A DNA stretch of 64,000 bases from Amyloporia xantha (Eukaryota > Basidiomycota > Agaricomycetes > Polyporales > Adustoporiaceae). The notes under the pieces are model-generated. The model was not told the DNA's origin and ran no database searches. It worked only from the letters and a program-made list of their open reading frames with translations. The position numbers and the translations under genes were made by a program. The stretch is taken from the NCBI GenBank assembly GCA_036971615.1, contig JAYKKR010000002.1, positions 1 to 64,000 of the forward strand. Reading direction: 5' to 3'. How positions within the stretch are numbered: position 1 is the stretch's first letter; each line of letters opens with the position of its first letter. Of this stretch, positions 47,056-59,307 are shown piece after piece.

Positions 47056-49027
47056 GAGGCGCACAGGGGCAGTGGGAATCTGTACTCCTCGATCGAGCCT
47101 ATCAAGATACAGCCTCAGCGCTCGGTCCTCCGAACTCCGTGGTCGTGTATTATGAGAGGCGCGGTGCTAGGCTCTGCATAGGTTCGACCACTAACACAGC
47201 ATCCCGTCACCTGCCCGGTAACTCTTGAGCTGTGAAATTCCTCAGATTAGTATTTCGATCGTCAACGCGCGCGTCCCCTGTGTGAAGCACAGACTAACGC
47301 ATTCTTGCCCTACAGCTGCCTTATGACAGAGAGCTCTCACTGCAATCACCACAGCTGCCTTAGCATCGAATACCGAAAATGCATACAGCCAGACCGAACA
47401 ACACTCCACCTCATCTACTGACCAATTGAAATCTGTCTTTCAATGTCCGTCTCCAAACTCCACGAGTTCCCGCCCCAGCGCAATGCTGACACGACGGTGT
47501 GGCGAGTCGGTGACACCTGGAGTGCCTTTCGCAGCCATCGTGCACTGACTTCACGTTCATCGATCGTCTCATCTTCGGTAGAGGAGACACGGCTATATCG
47601 CCGTATACATATTTTATGGTTTCAATTGTGAGGAAGACCGAACATATACGCACCAATCGTCACGTATGTTATGAACCACGCCACCTACGTACCTCGACTC
47701 GGCGAATGTGTCCCTGTACCAAGTTCAAGGTATATATAGATCTTCCCGTCGGCCACACGCATCCCATAAGAAGAACCCTGAGAACAAAGTTCAGTGGTGT
47801 ATCGGCATACATGCCAGAGTCGACAGTGCATACTCACAACGGCTGGGGACTTTCGCATGTGTGAGGATGTGCAACGTACAATGCACGTTACCTGCATGAT
47901 ACGCTACCCAAGCGGACCTCGCAATCAACCGCGCTCGCGCAGCTGTCAGTCGAGGGTCGTCTCGGCACAGGCAGTGGTAGGAGAGTCGAGGCTAGCAGGA
48001 ATACGGCTGGATAGCCCGACGGCGGAGACTCAGCTGACTGTACCAACGCACCGAACTCGGTCACTCTACCGCGCTAAGAACGTCGTGCCCGCCGGAAGCT
48101 GCGTAAACGGTACATGTTCTGACCTCGATCACCTCTGCCTGTTGCACTCTGTCATTGTATGATAGTCACCAGTCGCCACTCCTTCATATTGTACGTTCCC
48201 TTGTCACATATGCGGCATGGAAGGCTTGTCGTACATGCCGTACGACACGGAGAAAGCGACACTTCAATTGGCTGCTAATATAAAGGTCGCCTTCCGTGCG
48301 CCATGATATGTGCGACGGGATTCAGAACTGTTTTCCTGAGCAGATTGACAGTGTTTCACGGCTGAGCGAGTGCCGGAGACCGCAAAACGCAGTCGGGTCG
48401 TATGCAAAAGTTATACAACGATGATCGGTTACGACGAGCATGACATTTCAGGCGACGCTGCATGTACGGGACGACACTGGCATGCGGACATGAAGCTAAG
48501 CGGGGAGAACGACATGTACGTACGTGCGTCACGGTTCCTAGTCTGTAGGGAGCCATACAGCGAGGAAGATGTGGGACAGTCCACAATTCACGACGAGACG
48601 ATGACAAGACTAGAAAAGAGCTAACATCTAGATCAAGGTATGAAGGTGAGTAGGCCAGAGCGGGAGAATGAAAGAGCTGTAGGATGAAGAAGGAACGGTC
48701 GGGAGGTCTATAGGCATAGAATAATGAAGACGTGGAATATGCAGCGATATGCTAGCTTATAGGAATGGCGCTGACACAGAAGCGGCAGGCGTCGAGGTAC
48801 GAGATGGTACATGGAGGCGTCGAGAGATTGAGCACAGCCGAGGTCCAGGTGCAGGGCGTGTAGATGAGCAACAGGTGATCATCAAGCTTGCGAGTCCTCG
48901 AGGTAGATCTAGCTGGAAACGACTTGCACGGAACGAGAGGACACTGTGGCCGAAGCCTCACACTGGACGATGGGCCAATGGCCACGACGACCGACGCCCG
49001 TCGGTGGGACACGTGGCTCCCGATCAC
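47056..49027. repeat. U5 right part (X-type spacer)
   Basis: Nearly the same as 37593-39598 with small gaps (for example a missing stretch near 48435 relative to 38960-39010). Contains the CTATATCGCCGTATA element near 47592 and the junction box 48982-49027. No supported gene. Confidence 0.65.
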
Positions 49028-49066
49028 TGGCATGCCGATCGGGACGAGGACGTTAGGCATTTCTCC

Positions 49067-49749
49067 AGGACCCCCGAATATAGGAGAATATCCCTGATCC
49101 CGAATTTTCAAAAAGTGGCATTCATGTCCGGTAAAAATCGCCTAAATTTGGCTCAAAATGTCCGGAAAAAATCAGGCTTCCGGCCCTTTTGGTCAAAAAT
49201 GTCCGGGATTTGGCTCAGGCATAGCCGTAGCTGCAATTTGTCCGGTTTGGGTGGATCAGGGTGTCCAAAAGCACTAAATTTTCTACATTCATGCTTTGAT
49301 GTCCTCAATTTCACGGTTAACTGTTATTTTCGGTCACAAAGGACTTCTTTGCATGAACTCTGGATACACTGTCACTTAGCGGAGGTGGCAGCTCAGATGG
49401 ATATCCGAGACCAGACCAAGTTGGGCTGCGCGACAGGTCCAACTTGAACAAGGGTGTACCGAAACCTTTGTGATAATTGTTATTGGCCAAATAAAGGCAG
49501 GGATCGGCGACAAACTCTGGTCAGCCTATCAGATGTTTCCCGGGTCCCCGGCTGCCGGCAATCCGGCAGAGGTTTTGTCTGCGAGTAGATCAGGCTCCCA
49601 GATAATTGGTCAAAAATGTCTGGATATCCGCTCAGGGATCGAGTCGCCGAAGGCGAAATCCATCCGGAAAAAATCAGGGATCAGGGTTCCCCAGGAGAGA
49701 TTTTTGTCCGTATCAGGATCATGGATACCCTCCCATATTCGGGGGTCCT
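49067..49749. mobile_element. 683-bp non-autonomous TIR transposon (hAT-like by target duplication)
   Basis: The ends are inverted repeats: AGGACCCCCGAATATAGGAG at the left and AGGACCCCCGAATATGGGAG as the reverse complement of the right end, matching imperfectly to about 34 bp. Flanks are direct copies ATTTCTCC at 49059-49066 and 49750-49757. The empty site exists in the window: the matching places in U4 (near 39630) and U7 (near 59339) have a single block running GGCATTT(C)TCCCTCTG. No transposase fits in 683 bp, so it is a MITE. An 8-bp duplication is typical of hAT elements; the end sequence does not prove the superfamily. Inside, variants of AAAATGTCCGG recur. Confidence 0.88.
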
Positions 49750-49757
49750 ATTTCTCC

Positions 49758-50880
49758 CTCTGCAGATTTCGACCGGATAGCTGTTTGTTGCGCTGCGATA
49801 CTAGAGAAGTATTCTGGAAGCTTCACTGGCTCTGTCCTTCTCGTGTTCTGCACAACACCATAACATTAGCAGCGCGCGAGCACCCCCGAACGCGCCGTTA
49901 GCTGTACGTTGTGTCTGGCTCCCTCTCTTAGCCTCCCTTCCGTGTCTCTCCGCTTGAACGTGCACCCACTGTGTTGTTTCGCATCGTCTTACACCCCATT
50001 AGTAAAAAATCAAGAACAACTCAGTCTGAAATGATGAGCACCGCTCACTGGTCTCTTATCAAAGGCCGCCGTATTGGAATGAGCATGAGTAGCCACGCAA
50101 AGCTCGCTACGAATACTCAAACAGGCTGAGACCTTCAACGCCGTCATAACCACAGGTCTGAAGCTCTCCGAATCATCTTCTGGTTTCTTTGTTCCTCCAA
50201 GTGTCATCTACACTTCGGCGCCTTCCTTCATATATACTTGTCGGTATGTTTCCTACGTATTGGTACGCTATATTTTATCTGTCACTGTATTCCTCATCTC
50301 AACGCTGCAACGCAGGGCTGGTTCTCTTCCAAGAAAACATCACGTTTCGAAGAGTGTACACACACACAGCACGGTTGTATCGGCGGCAGTTGGTAAGTAC
50401 GGGTCCAGATATATCGGTGTCCCCCTATCCTACCAGCTGCACATACGCTGCATATGTGGCTCAATTTCCCCCAAGCTGCCTCTCCACCCTCCAGAGCGCT
50501 GGGACTCCCAGAAGATGCAACCTTCTCGATCCGTTATATTCTAGCAAATCGCTCGACGCGCAGAAGCACTACTCGTGTCCACAGTTCGCCCGAGCAGCGA
50601 CTCGAGTCGGAACTGCGTCCATCCTTCTCGAGGTCAGATCTCTATTCGGCTGTCTTTGGCTGCGTCCCAGGGACGACGCACATCCGCCGTACCGAGCACT
50701 ATGCAGATTCCGGGATCTGACAGCATCCCAAACGTCCATCGCCATTGCTATCGCCCGTATGACCTCCATTCGGAAGCCATGTTTCCATTTTCCTTGTATA
50801 CGATCCGTCCTCCTTCCAGATAGTCCTTCCATGTTCGCTTTCAAGTAACGAGCACTCGGAATCTCTGCACGCCACCTAAT
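49758..50880. repeat. U6 left part (partial W-type)
   Basis: Homologous to 39620-40790 and 59345-60500, with scattered gaps. The unit stops at about 50,880 and the spacer resumes only at 58,325. No supported gene; the same decayed hydrophobic pieces are present. Confidence 0.6.
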
Positions 50881-51883
50881 AAGTTACCTTGAGGTGACCG
50901 GGTGAGCAGCCCTGTTCGTGCGTGGCTCCGATCGCCCGATCATACCAATGATCAGCCTATACATTTTGTGTACGACTCGGCTTCCGTTTTGCGGTTCCCT
51001 CCTGCAGTCATTCGGCTGTGAAGTATGACAGCCTAAATCAAACAGAACGAATATCAATCCCATCGCGCACATCACGGCGTATCAAAAGCGCTTCCTGCTA
51101 CTCTCAAATGAACTGCAAATCACACCGTCACTTTCTTCCGTATCGTGCGGCATATCTCTCCTTCCTAAATCCAGCACTCAACATGGCCCGTGTGTGACCG
51201 TCCGTCCTGCGGATTCTCTGATCACTGATCATTAGTTTCTTCTAGCTGGCATCCGCCGTGGGAGCGGATGGTGGGTCGGAGGGTGCAGGGAACGACTTTG
51301 CTGTGACCGGAACTTTGCACACTAGCGTCTCCTAGTGTGTTGTGGTCATGGTTGCTCACAAAAGACATGTCAGGCATTGCTACATGTGTACGTTCTTGGT
51401 ACCACTCGCTGAAGGTCAGAATCGTCGAGGTGGGAGCGCCGTCATGGCGGTGAGTATCTACGGGGGTCGACAATCGTGGATATTCCTATGGCGAACTCGC
51501 TTTCGTTAATTTCATTCTTGCCCTGCTTCCGTCTTATCGCCATTGTCATCGGTGCTACTGAGGGCGTCTCATCAAACATCACTACCATTGATCCCCCTAA
51601 CGATTGTATTGGGAAAATACAATCGTTGCAGGTCTCAGAAGCATCAGCACCAACAAGCCACTCGATGGGGAGACCGCCTGGGAATCTCATATCTGGACGA
51701 AACAGGGCGAAGCATCATCATCACATTCCTGCATCCACCATCATCCGAGATTCTCCCGTTACCCAGCAAATGCCAACTGAGGGGGGATAACAGACATCAG
51801 ACAAGGCCTTCATGTACGGGAAGGACTGGCCGTTCTCAATGGGTCCGATCCACTATCTACCAATGGATCTCCTCTTTCGGGCC
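50881..51883. other. single-copy intergenic DNA left of the DUF6533 gene
   Basis: No similarity to the units is visible. Overlapping frames on both strands at 51442-51790 have no recognised domain. A short perfect hairpin lies at 51599-51627. Confidence 0.45.
51599..51627. other. 12-bp perfect hairpin
   Basis: AACGATTGTATT, a 5-base loop (GGGAA), then AATACAATCGTT. It lies about 290 bp upstream of the DUF6533 TATA box. No run of T follows that would suggest a terminator. Confidence 0.5.
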
Positions 51884-51891
51884 TATATAAT
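51884..51891 (+). promoter_or_regulatory. TATA box of the DUF6533 gene
   Basis: TATATAAT lies 75 nt upstream of the chosen ATG at 51967, leaving a leader of about 45-50 nt. Confidence 0.45.
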
Positions 51892-51966
51892 GCAGACAGA
51901 TCTGCAGCATATGTACCAGTCTCATCAAGCCGTATCCGCCTTGAACGTGTCTTCAAGTTTACGAGG

Positions 51967-53727
51967 ATGTCGTCTGCTGGAGCGCTGCAGGAGCAGCTCC
52001 TAGTTCTGCGCGAAGCGTGAGTTGTCCAACACCCAGTGCGCCTCAATCGGATAACGGACGGCCATCATCGCACCATCGGCGCCCCGCCAACAGATATGCA
52101 CAGAATTGCGTAACGGTAGCCATGCTCGGTGCGTGCGCAGCGCCTGTGTTCCACGTCCGAATGCAAGACTAACTCGCGGATTGGCAGCACTCTTCGTGTA
52201 CGAGCGTGTCATCACCCTTGACCGCGACGTCGCTGTCGTCTGGGGGCGCAAGCTCACGGGCGCCGTTGTACTCTATGCCCTGTTGAACGTCTCCGCGCTA
52301 GCGCTGGCCTTCCTCTTTTTCACAACGATATTCGTGTCGAGCTGCAAAGTACGTCTGTTTCCTATGACTGGCACCGACGCCGTGATGCTGATATAATTTT
52401 CAGAGGTAATGCCTCTTGCCCAGGTCATTGTGGGTCTGTCTGACTCTGGTGTCGTCCACTATCAGCGCGTATGTCTTAAGCCTGCTAGTGTTGCTAATAC
52501 GGGCCATCATCTATCTCCTGTACGGAGGTGCGCGGCCCTCCCACTCTGCGCAGACGCAATAGTTCCTCATGCCCTTGTCGTGTCCAGCCATCTCAGCCCT
52601 ACGTATATATGCCATAAATGGACGGGTGGCAACACTGCCGCTGCTGATCTTCGTAGCATATCTACCCATGGTCGTCCAGTGGGTGGTGAGCTCTCACCTT
52701 TGACACTGTTATACTACTGCGTACGCAGTGGAATTTCTCACCCTCGTACTGTCCAGTTCGAATGTGCCCATCTAGTACATGTTGCAGTGCCTCTTCCCGT
52801 GGGCTGTGTAATCTATTACAGCACCTCTTATACACTCATTCAGAGGTGAATCACCTCCTGCTGGCTCTTGAATTGTTACACTTATTGCTACAATCCTAGA
52901 TGTGAGTATGGCGATTGGCTCCAAGAAGTAGCAGAGTACCGAGCATTACTTATTAACCAGTTGCGCTCGCTTCAAGACTCTGTGTCATTGTGTCCGATCT
53001 CCTGGTACTGTTGGCTACCTGGCACGCCACATATGGTCTCAAAAAGCTCGCCAATACGGTCAACATGGAAGTTTCTATCGTTTCGTTACTTTTGAGAGAC
53101 GGTGAGCGGTGTTATACTAGCCAATACCTACTGAATTAAATTGTCCTGCGTACAGGTACCGTATACATTGGGTCAATGGTTACTTTGATATTCTGGCACC
53201 CGTTCGCTGATGTGCAACACCAGGGCTATCCTAGTGCTCAACGTCATTGATATTGCATTATTCGCAACCAACGTATGTCTGCTGTATATCTCACAGCTGT
53301 ATCCATTGACGAGGTTCTCCGGTCAGGTGTTCGGCGACCAAGACATGAGCCCCATGTGTGTCTCTCGTCTGATGCCTGCCATTTTTTCGCTCACACGTCT
53401 CGTAATCCCGCTTTGCTCCCTCTTAGCCTGACCGTCATCCTGTTCTCGAGGCTCTTCCTCGACCTGCGCCTGGTGTACGCAGAGGGCGACACTAGCAGCG
53501 GCTCGATGCAAATTTCGGATATCCGGTTTTCGAACCGGGTGATAGGACCCCTAGGCGCTTCTCTAGGTCAGGGAGAGGCTTCCAGTGGCGACCTGGAAAT
53601 GGAAGATAGTATGGATGAGTCCACTGAGGAGGATGGCGAGAGTGTGACTATCCGAGAGGTAGAGAATCCAGCGGGGGCGTCGAGTGATTGTTTCGGAAAT
53701 CCCTCCTTGACTAGATCTGGTGTGTAA
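51967..53727 (+). CDS. DUF6533 multi-pass membrane protein, many small exons
   Basis: Exon 1 is 51967-52016 (MSSAGALQEQLLVLREA), exon 2 52094-52128 (YAQNCVTVAML) and exon 3 52188-52348. Together they give the DUF6533 signature LFVYERVITLDRDVAVVWGR followed by a membrane segment (LALAFLFFTTIF) and SCK. Later blocks are also typical of the family: ISALRIYAINGRVATLPLLI (52588-52685), RLCVIVSDLLVLLATWHATY and VSIVSLLLRDG (about 52960-53101), VYIGAILVLNVIDIALF after a further intron, and TVILFSRLFLDLR before an acidic cytosolic tail ending at 53727. Exons between about 52349 and 52587 and between 52686 and 52955 could not be fixed, so an internal lesion is possible. The proteins are receptor-like, with about seven helices and unknown function in Agaricomycetes. 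Confidence 0.65.
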
Positions 53728-54158
53728 CTTATACTAGCGTTGTAAATGATGGGATGAATAGTATGCTTATTTACACTATCGCATGCATGCCAGAAGGTGG
53801 AAGAGTCGTAATCGCGATGCATCTGCGACTGACACGGAGATCGACGCCCTACGACTGCGGCCAGTAGTACCTCGTCACGGCCGCGCTGCAGAAGACAGAC
53901 ATAGTTGCTGGATTCAACTTATGACTGTGAATATTTCGCTGCATTGAACGCTTCATTTGATAACAGACTTAGGTGCTTTCAAGGATGCAGGGAGAATGAC
54001 ATGCCAGACGGTGATGCTTGTCTTGGAAGTTGGCTGTGGCCATAGTGTGGCGTCGCGATCACGTGACTCTCTTTGTTCGACGAGCGTGACACGACGCGAC
54101 AAGGCTTGGTTCTCAACGGCCACACTTCGTCTTCAGCCACAGCGCCCTCGAGCCTGCT

Positions 54159-54166
54159 TATAAATA
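54159..54166 (+). promoter_or_regulatory. TATA box of FunK1 kinase copy 2
   Basis: TATAAATA overlaps an in-frame upstream ATG (54166), which therefore cannot be the translation start. It lies 95 nt before the ATG at 54262. Confidence 0.5.
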
Positions 54167-54261
54167 TGGATTCATCAGCATGCCACACTTACTACTTTCC
54201 CTTCTGGATCCGCGGTCACCGAAAATCTCCCTCCGCATTTTTCTTTGAACATCCCTATCCA

Positions 54262-56872
54262 ATGTCTGCAGACTCCGATTACGACGATGAGGCTATGGAC
54301 AGCGTCATGCCCCTTATATCTCTCCTGCCAAAAGCGCGCTCTACCCCTGCAATAGATGGATTCCATCGTGCCGTCACTCCCCCTCAGCTCCGCCCCTACA
54401 AAACATCACCATCACCCCTCAAGTTGAAGCCGAAGCAACGTGTCATGACGCCTGGTGGTGTTGTTGACGACGCTGTCAAGGCATACGTCCGTGCTGAATT
54501 TCAAGACCAAATCCACCGTGAATATTCGGTGGTCGACTTTATTCGTGCTGTCTGGAACTACGAGCCAAAGGATATTCCTGATCGCCCTTACTCTTTGCCG
54601 TTCGACACCGTCAATCACTACTGCAGGTTGACAGAGAGGCCTTCCTATGTGCACCTAGTTAAACTTCTCGAGAGTCTTTTAGCTCAGGTTTATCCCGACC
54701 CCATGACAAGTGCAGCCCCGCTATCGACCTCCGACGCGCGCGTACGGACCGTGGATGCGCATATTATTAACATGCGAGACCGTACGGTCGACGGGAACTA
54801 CGCAAAATTCAAACCAGATCTAGGGTTTGGCACCATATCAGACGTGCAGCGTCAGCACTGGGAGTGGTACATGGCGTACGCGGAAGTCAAGAAGCCACAT
54901 CCTGGAGAAACACATTACACCAGTGATATTCCCATCGATGTGTCAAAATTGAAACAGGTAAGTTACTTGTCATGCAAAATGTAGAAAATCGCTGACCGTA
55001 ATTCATAGCCGATGGTTGTTCAGAAGGCGGCTGGCATCCCGGTTCAGCAACGTCCGGGTGACTCCCATGTCAACACATCGGGAACGAAGCGCAAGAACTC
55101 ACCGTGCTCGTCAGAAATACCCGATAGACCTGTGAAGAAGTCTCGCTCTAATACAGATTCGAACACTGTCCAGCCTTCTACGGCTCAGCTTGAGCAACAA
55201 GACAAAGAGGCGGAGCGTACTTTGACCGGCAACGAGGTGCAATCAGCTAAATACATCAACGAAATGATGTCGCATGGTGTCCGTTCCTATGCATCTGGGT
55301 TCCTGGTCGAGGACTTTACGATGAAGCTGTGGTATGCGGACAGGATGGGTCTCGTTACATCACGGCCGTTCAACATGTTCCTCGAGCCTGAGAAGCTGTT
55401 GCTGGTCGTCGCCGCTATGGGTGCTGCAGACTTCAGCACTATGGGCATCTGCCCATTCCTCAAGTTCCCTTCAGCATCTTTCAATAGCTACACCGACGTC
55501 AAACTGGTTTTTCCGGCCAAGTTCGTCGACGAAGATGATGAGGACGAGGAAGTGGAGTTTGCTTGGGACACTTCTCGAAAGCTCTATACGGACTACGGGG
55601 CCATCGGACGAGGGCACCACAATTGTGCCCATCAAGACGACTCCTAGTTCGGCGTTGTGCTTCGGTGCTGAAGACCTCGTAGCTAAGGTTGCATGGCCAC
55701 CTACCAGCCGCGATGCAGAAGACCATCTCATCCGAGTTGTGAGACACGCAGTCAGCAAGAAGAAACCGCAGTATCTGAAGCATATCGTGGATCTCAAATG
55801 TTCAATAACGCGCACAATGGAGCAGATGCGTTTGCCGAGAGCCTTCATGGGCGATCTCTTGGACTATGAGCCACGAGTATTCCGCATGATGGTGATGAAG
55901 AAATTTGAGCGACTGGAACAAGTGAGGTCTGTAGATGAATTCAAGACAATATTCCTGGATGTCGTACGTGGTACGTTGTCACACATATTTTATCTCCCAC
56001 GTTCGAGTCTGCTAACCAGCCATGAATTTTTAGCTCATCACTGGGTATGGGAGACATCCAGCGTTCTTCATCGCGACGTAAGCGTGAACAATATTATGTT
56101 CTACAGAACAGAAGACCGCACTTTCGGAGTTCTATGCGACTGGGACCTCGCCGTGCACCTCAGCCACGAGGACGAAGCTGCTGATGACCACTCAGATGCG
56201 ATGTACAGCTGGGCCCAGGAACCGGACGCGAAAGAGGAAGACACCACGAACAAGGGCCCCTTAGCAAAGGAAGTGATCAGTCCTAACGGTGATACAGCTC
56301 TCAAGAAGGATGAGCAGCCTGAAGAAGATCAAATCGATTCTGTCGCCGAAGCACGGTGCAAAGCTAGGTATCGAACCGGCACTGGCCCATTCATGGCTCT
56401 TGAACTCCTCTGTCCTGGGGATCCCCCTCTACATCGCTATCGATTTGACCTAGAGTCGTTCTTCTTTGTCCTCGCATGGTTTGTCGCCGTGTTCAATCCG
56501 AATACCAATACATTTGGGCATGTTTTCGAGTGGGAAAGTGTCGATTTATACACGATTGGCTCTAACAAAGGACGATTCTTTGCAAAACTTGGCATCTTCA
56601 ACGGGATCTTCACGGGCACACACGAATCATATCGGCCTCTCATTGGCGAGTGGATAAAACCACTATACAGGTTATTCACACGCCATTACACGACTGACCA
56701 ATCGATACACGCCCTCGAGATGGATCTTGAGGAAGCAGAAGAAGACGGCAATCAAAGAAAACAAGCCGAGTTGACGAAAGAACTCGACCAGAAGAAGGCA
56801 TCTCTTCGTAAGGGCGTCAGTTATGAAAGCTTTATGAAACGGCTCAAGGCTCCTATTGACGTCGAGGACTGA
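54262..56872 (+). CDS. FunK1-type fungal protein kinase, copy 2 (one-base frame break)
   Basis: Exons 54262-54957, 55009-55970 and 56034-56872, introns of 51 and 63 nt. The start MSADSDYDDEAMDS is chosen because the upstream in-frame ATG overlaps the TATA box. Order: acidic N-terminus, VVDFIRAVWNYEPKDI and YAKFKPDLGF blocks, a basic linker (VKKSRS), VQSAKYINEMMSHGVRSYAS, then the kinase core: AEDLVAKVAW (lysine strand), catalytic loop HRDVSVNNIMFYR, metal-binding DWDLA, RYRTGTGPFMALELL, and RFDLESFFFVLAW. The tail has a charged helix (about 56720-56800). At 55612-55614 GGG stands where GG keeps the frame (YGAIGRG to TTIVPIK); the full exon sum is one base over a multiple of three. Corrected, it would be about 831 aa. 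All catalytic motifs are intact, so a base-call error or very recent loss is likely. Ser/Thr kinase activity is presumed; substrates unknown. Confidence 0.8.
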
Positions 56873-58324
56873 ATGCCCCATTAACGTCCTTTCAGATTGC
56901 GCGGCTCGTACGTTTTCAATTTTGCACTAAGTTATTCGTCCGTAGCATCCAAGTATATATTCTCTCACATTGTAAAGTATCCTCGTCAGTGCTTGCCATA
57001 TTATTATTATCTTTTCTTCTAGTTACAAATATCACACACACCACAATCTATTACTGCGCATTTTGGTCTTTGTCCGTTGTACTTCCGCACATGAATTGGA
57101 GAATCAAAGGAAATGACGCACCGGTTGGCCCTTGGCCGTGGAGACGCAGACAACTTGCGAATATCGCACGGACTATTCTTGGACATCCTCCGAGGCTCTA
57201 TCTAAACGATCAAGTCAATTACATACTCTGTGGGCGCAGACTGCTATCGAGTCTCCGAGTCGTGTTCTGAATAAACATACTGCGAAGGCGTTGTGTTCGT
57301 TAGTATATGCGCTGTCTCTGCTTGTTCTGTCAAACCGATAAAGACAACCTAACTCAATCGATTTATTTCGACTCACGGGCTGCAGGGTGGCCCCTCCGCG
57401 ATATGACCCCCTAGACGGTTGAACACTTCGCTCTGCGCGAAGGATATATCTCATTTGACGTGAGCCTGGTTCTTGACGCAGTGTCTGATCCAGTTACATG
57501 ATACGTGGTGCGAACTTTGTTCACTGTGCATAGCTAATTCACTTCTTGTTGCGCCCATACTCCATTTAGGTACTCAAAAATTATCATGTCTTGTTTTGGC
57601 CCCGACGCAAGTCTTACAGCAGTCTATACAAGGAGATTTCTCTTGATGTCAGCTGGGATTCGCTGGGAAAGGCAGCTCATTTTGCAATCGTGACGTCTCA
57701 TACGCTGCTATATAGTCCTTGCGAGTGCATTAGCAGGCCGTCAAATTGGGATATAAACCATCAATGTGCTGCAGAGACATGTCGCAGCTTGAATCCTGCA
57801 TGACTCATTGGTGAGACTCCGTTTGTGGCATTGTGTCACACAGAACACGACAAGAGACAAAGAATAGGTATATTAAATGGAAGTCACAAAATGAGCACAT
57901 GAGCGACAATATAGGAAAGCTGTTAAGAGTTACCCTTCGGTGCCCAGACCTCAGCGAAGAAGTGCTGTCCGCACATTTGATAAATGGACATCAACCACAT
58001 GTTCTCGAGATCAAGTGCTTTGTGGCCAAACCTCAAGTGCGGTTGGCTTTTCGTAGGCTCCTCCTCATGAGCCATCTAGACAAATGAATGGCGACTCGAA
58101 GTAAGACAAGCATGTAGTTGCTTACCTCAATGAATATCCGGAAGCACTCCACGATCTGTCTGGCGAGTTCGGCTCGAGTAATGTGCGCCCCAGACTCACT
58201 CTTTAGCACGATTTCCCTACTGAAGGCTCTAGATGTCCGCGGATAGGTTGGCCACTGTCCAAGAGATTGGACTTAGTGTGCGCAAAGCAGACCCAGTTCA
58301 ACCCACCTTGATCTCAAAATGAAT
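56873..58324. other. intergenic, right part of the single-copy island
   Basis: No recognised domain. A plus-strand frame at 57833-58087 (84 aa) is open but unlike any family I know. The island ends at about 58,325 where X-type spacer resumes (CGAGCTCGGTCACTCTACCG, as at 38588 and 48053). Confidence 0.5.
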
Positions 58325-59307
58325 CCAACCCACCGAGCTCGGTCACTCTACCGCGCTAAGAATGTCGTGCCCGCCGGAAGCTGTGTAAACGGTGCATGTT
58401 CTGACCTCGATCACGTCTGCCTGCTGCACCCCGTCATCGTATGATAGTGACCAGTTCCTACTCCTTCATACATGTTCCCTTGTCGCATATCCGGCATGGA
58501 AGGCCTTTTGTACATGCCGCACGACACGGAGGAAGTGACGCTTTAATTCTGCTAATATAAAGGTAGCCTTCCGTGCGCCGTGATATGTGGGACGGATGTT
58601 TCACGGCTGAACGAGTGCTGAAGACCACAGAACGCAGTCGAGTTGTATGCGAAAGTCGTACGCCGATGATCGTTACGACCTGGCGACCAGAGTATCGCGT
58701 AAACGGACAGATCTAGGAGCACAAGTACGAGATTTCAGGAGCCGCTGCATGTACGGAACGACACTAGCATGCGGACATAAAGCTAAGCGGGGAGAACGGC
58801 ATGTACGTACGTAGGTCACGGTCTCCTAGTTTGCGGGGACTCATACAGTGAGGAAGATGTGGGACAGTACACAAGTCACGACGAGACGATGAAAAGACTA
58901 GAAAAGAACTGACAGCTAGATCAAGGTATAAAGGTGGGTAGGCCAGAGCGGGAGAATGAAAGAGCTGTCGGATGAAGAAGGGAGGTCTATAGGCATAGAA
59001 GAATGAAGACGTAGAATATGCAGCGATACGATGGCTTCTAGCAATGGCGCTGACGCAGACGCGGCAGGCGTCGAGGTACGAGAAGGTTCATAGAGGCGTC
59101 GAGAGATTTAGCACAGCTGAAATCCAGGTCCAGGGCGTGCAGATGAGCAACAGATAATCATCAAACTGGCGAGTCCTCGAGGTTGATCTAGCTAGACGCG
59201 ACCTGCACGGCCCGGGAACGAGAGGACACTGTGGACTATAAGCCTCACTCTGGACAATGGCTACGACGACCGAAGCCCGTCGGTGGGACACGTGGTCCCC
59301 GATCACT
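58325..59307. repeat. U6 right part (truncated X-type spacer)
   Basis: Matches the right half of the U3 and U5 spacers (38585-39598 and 48050-49027) and ends with a junction box at about 59261-59307. No supported gene. Confidence 0.7.

Noticed and set aside
46642..47064. Upstream extension of F-box copy 4 by about 140 codons
   Set aside because: The extension is low-complexity and not conserved in copy 2; F-boxes of this type start directly with M.P.LPPE.
48749..49447. Long plus-strand frame of 232 codons
   Set aside because: It crosses the border of the MITE at 49067 and starts in X spacer, so it is a chance fusion and not a gene.
51442..51790. Overlapping frames on both strands with coding-like look
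   Set aside because: Neither shows a known domain, a start context or splice partners; kept as intergenic.
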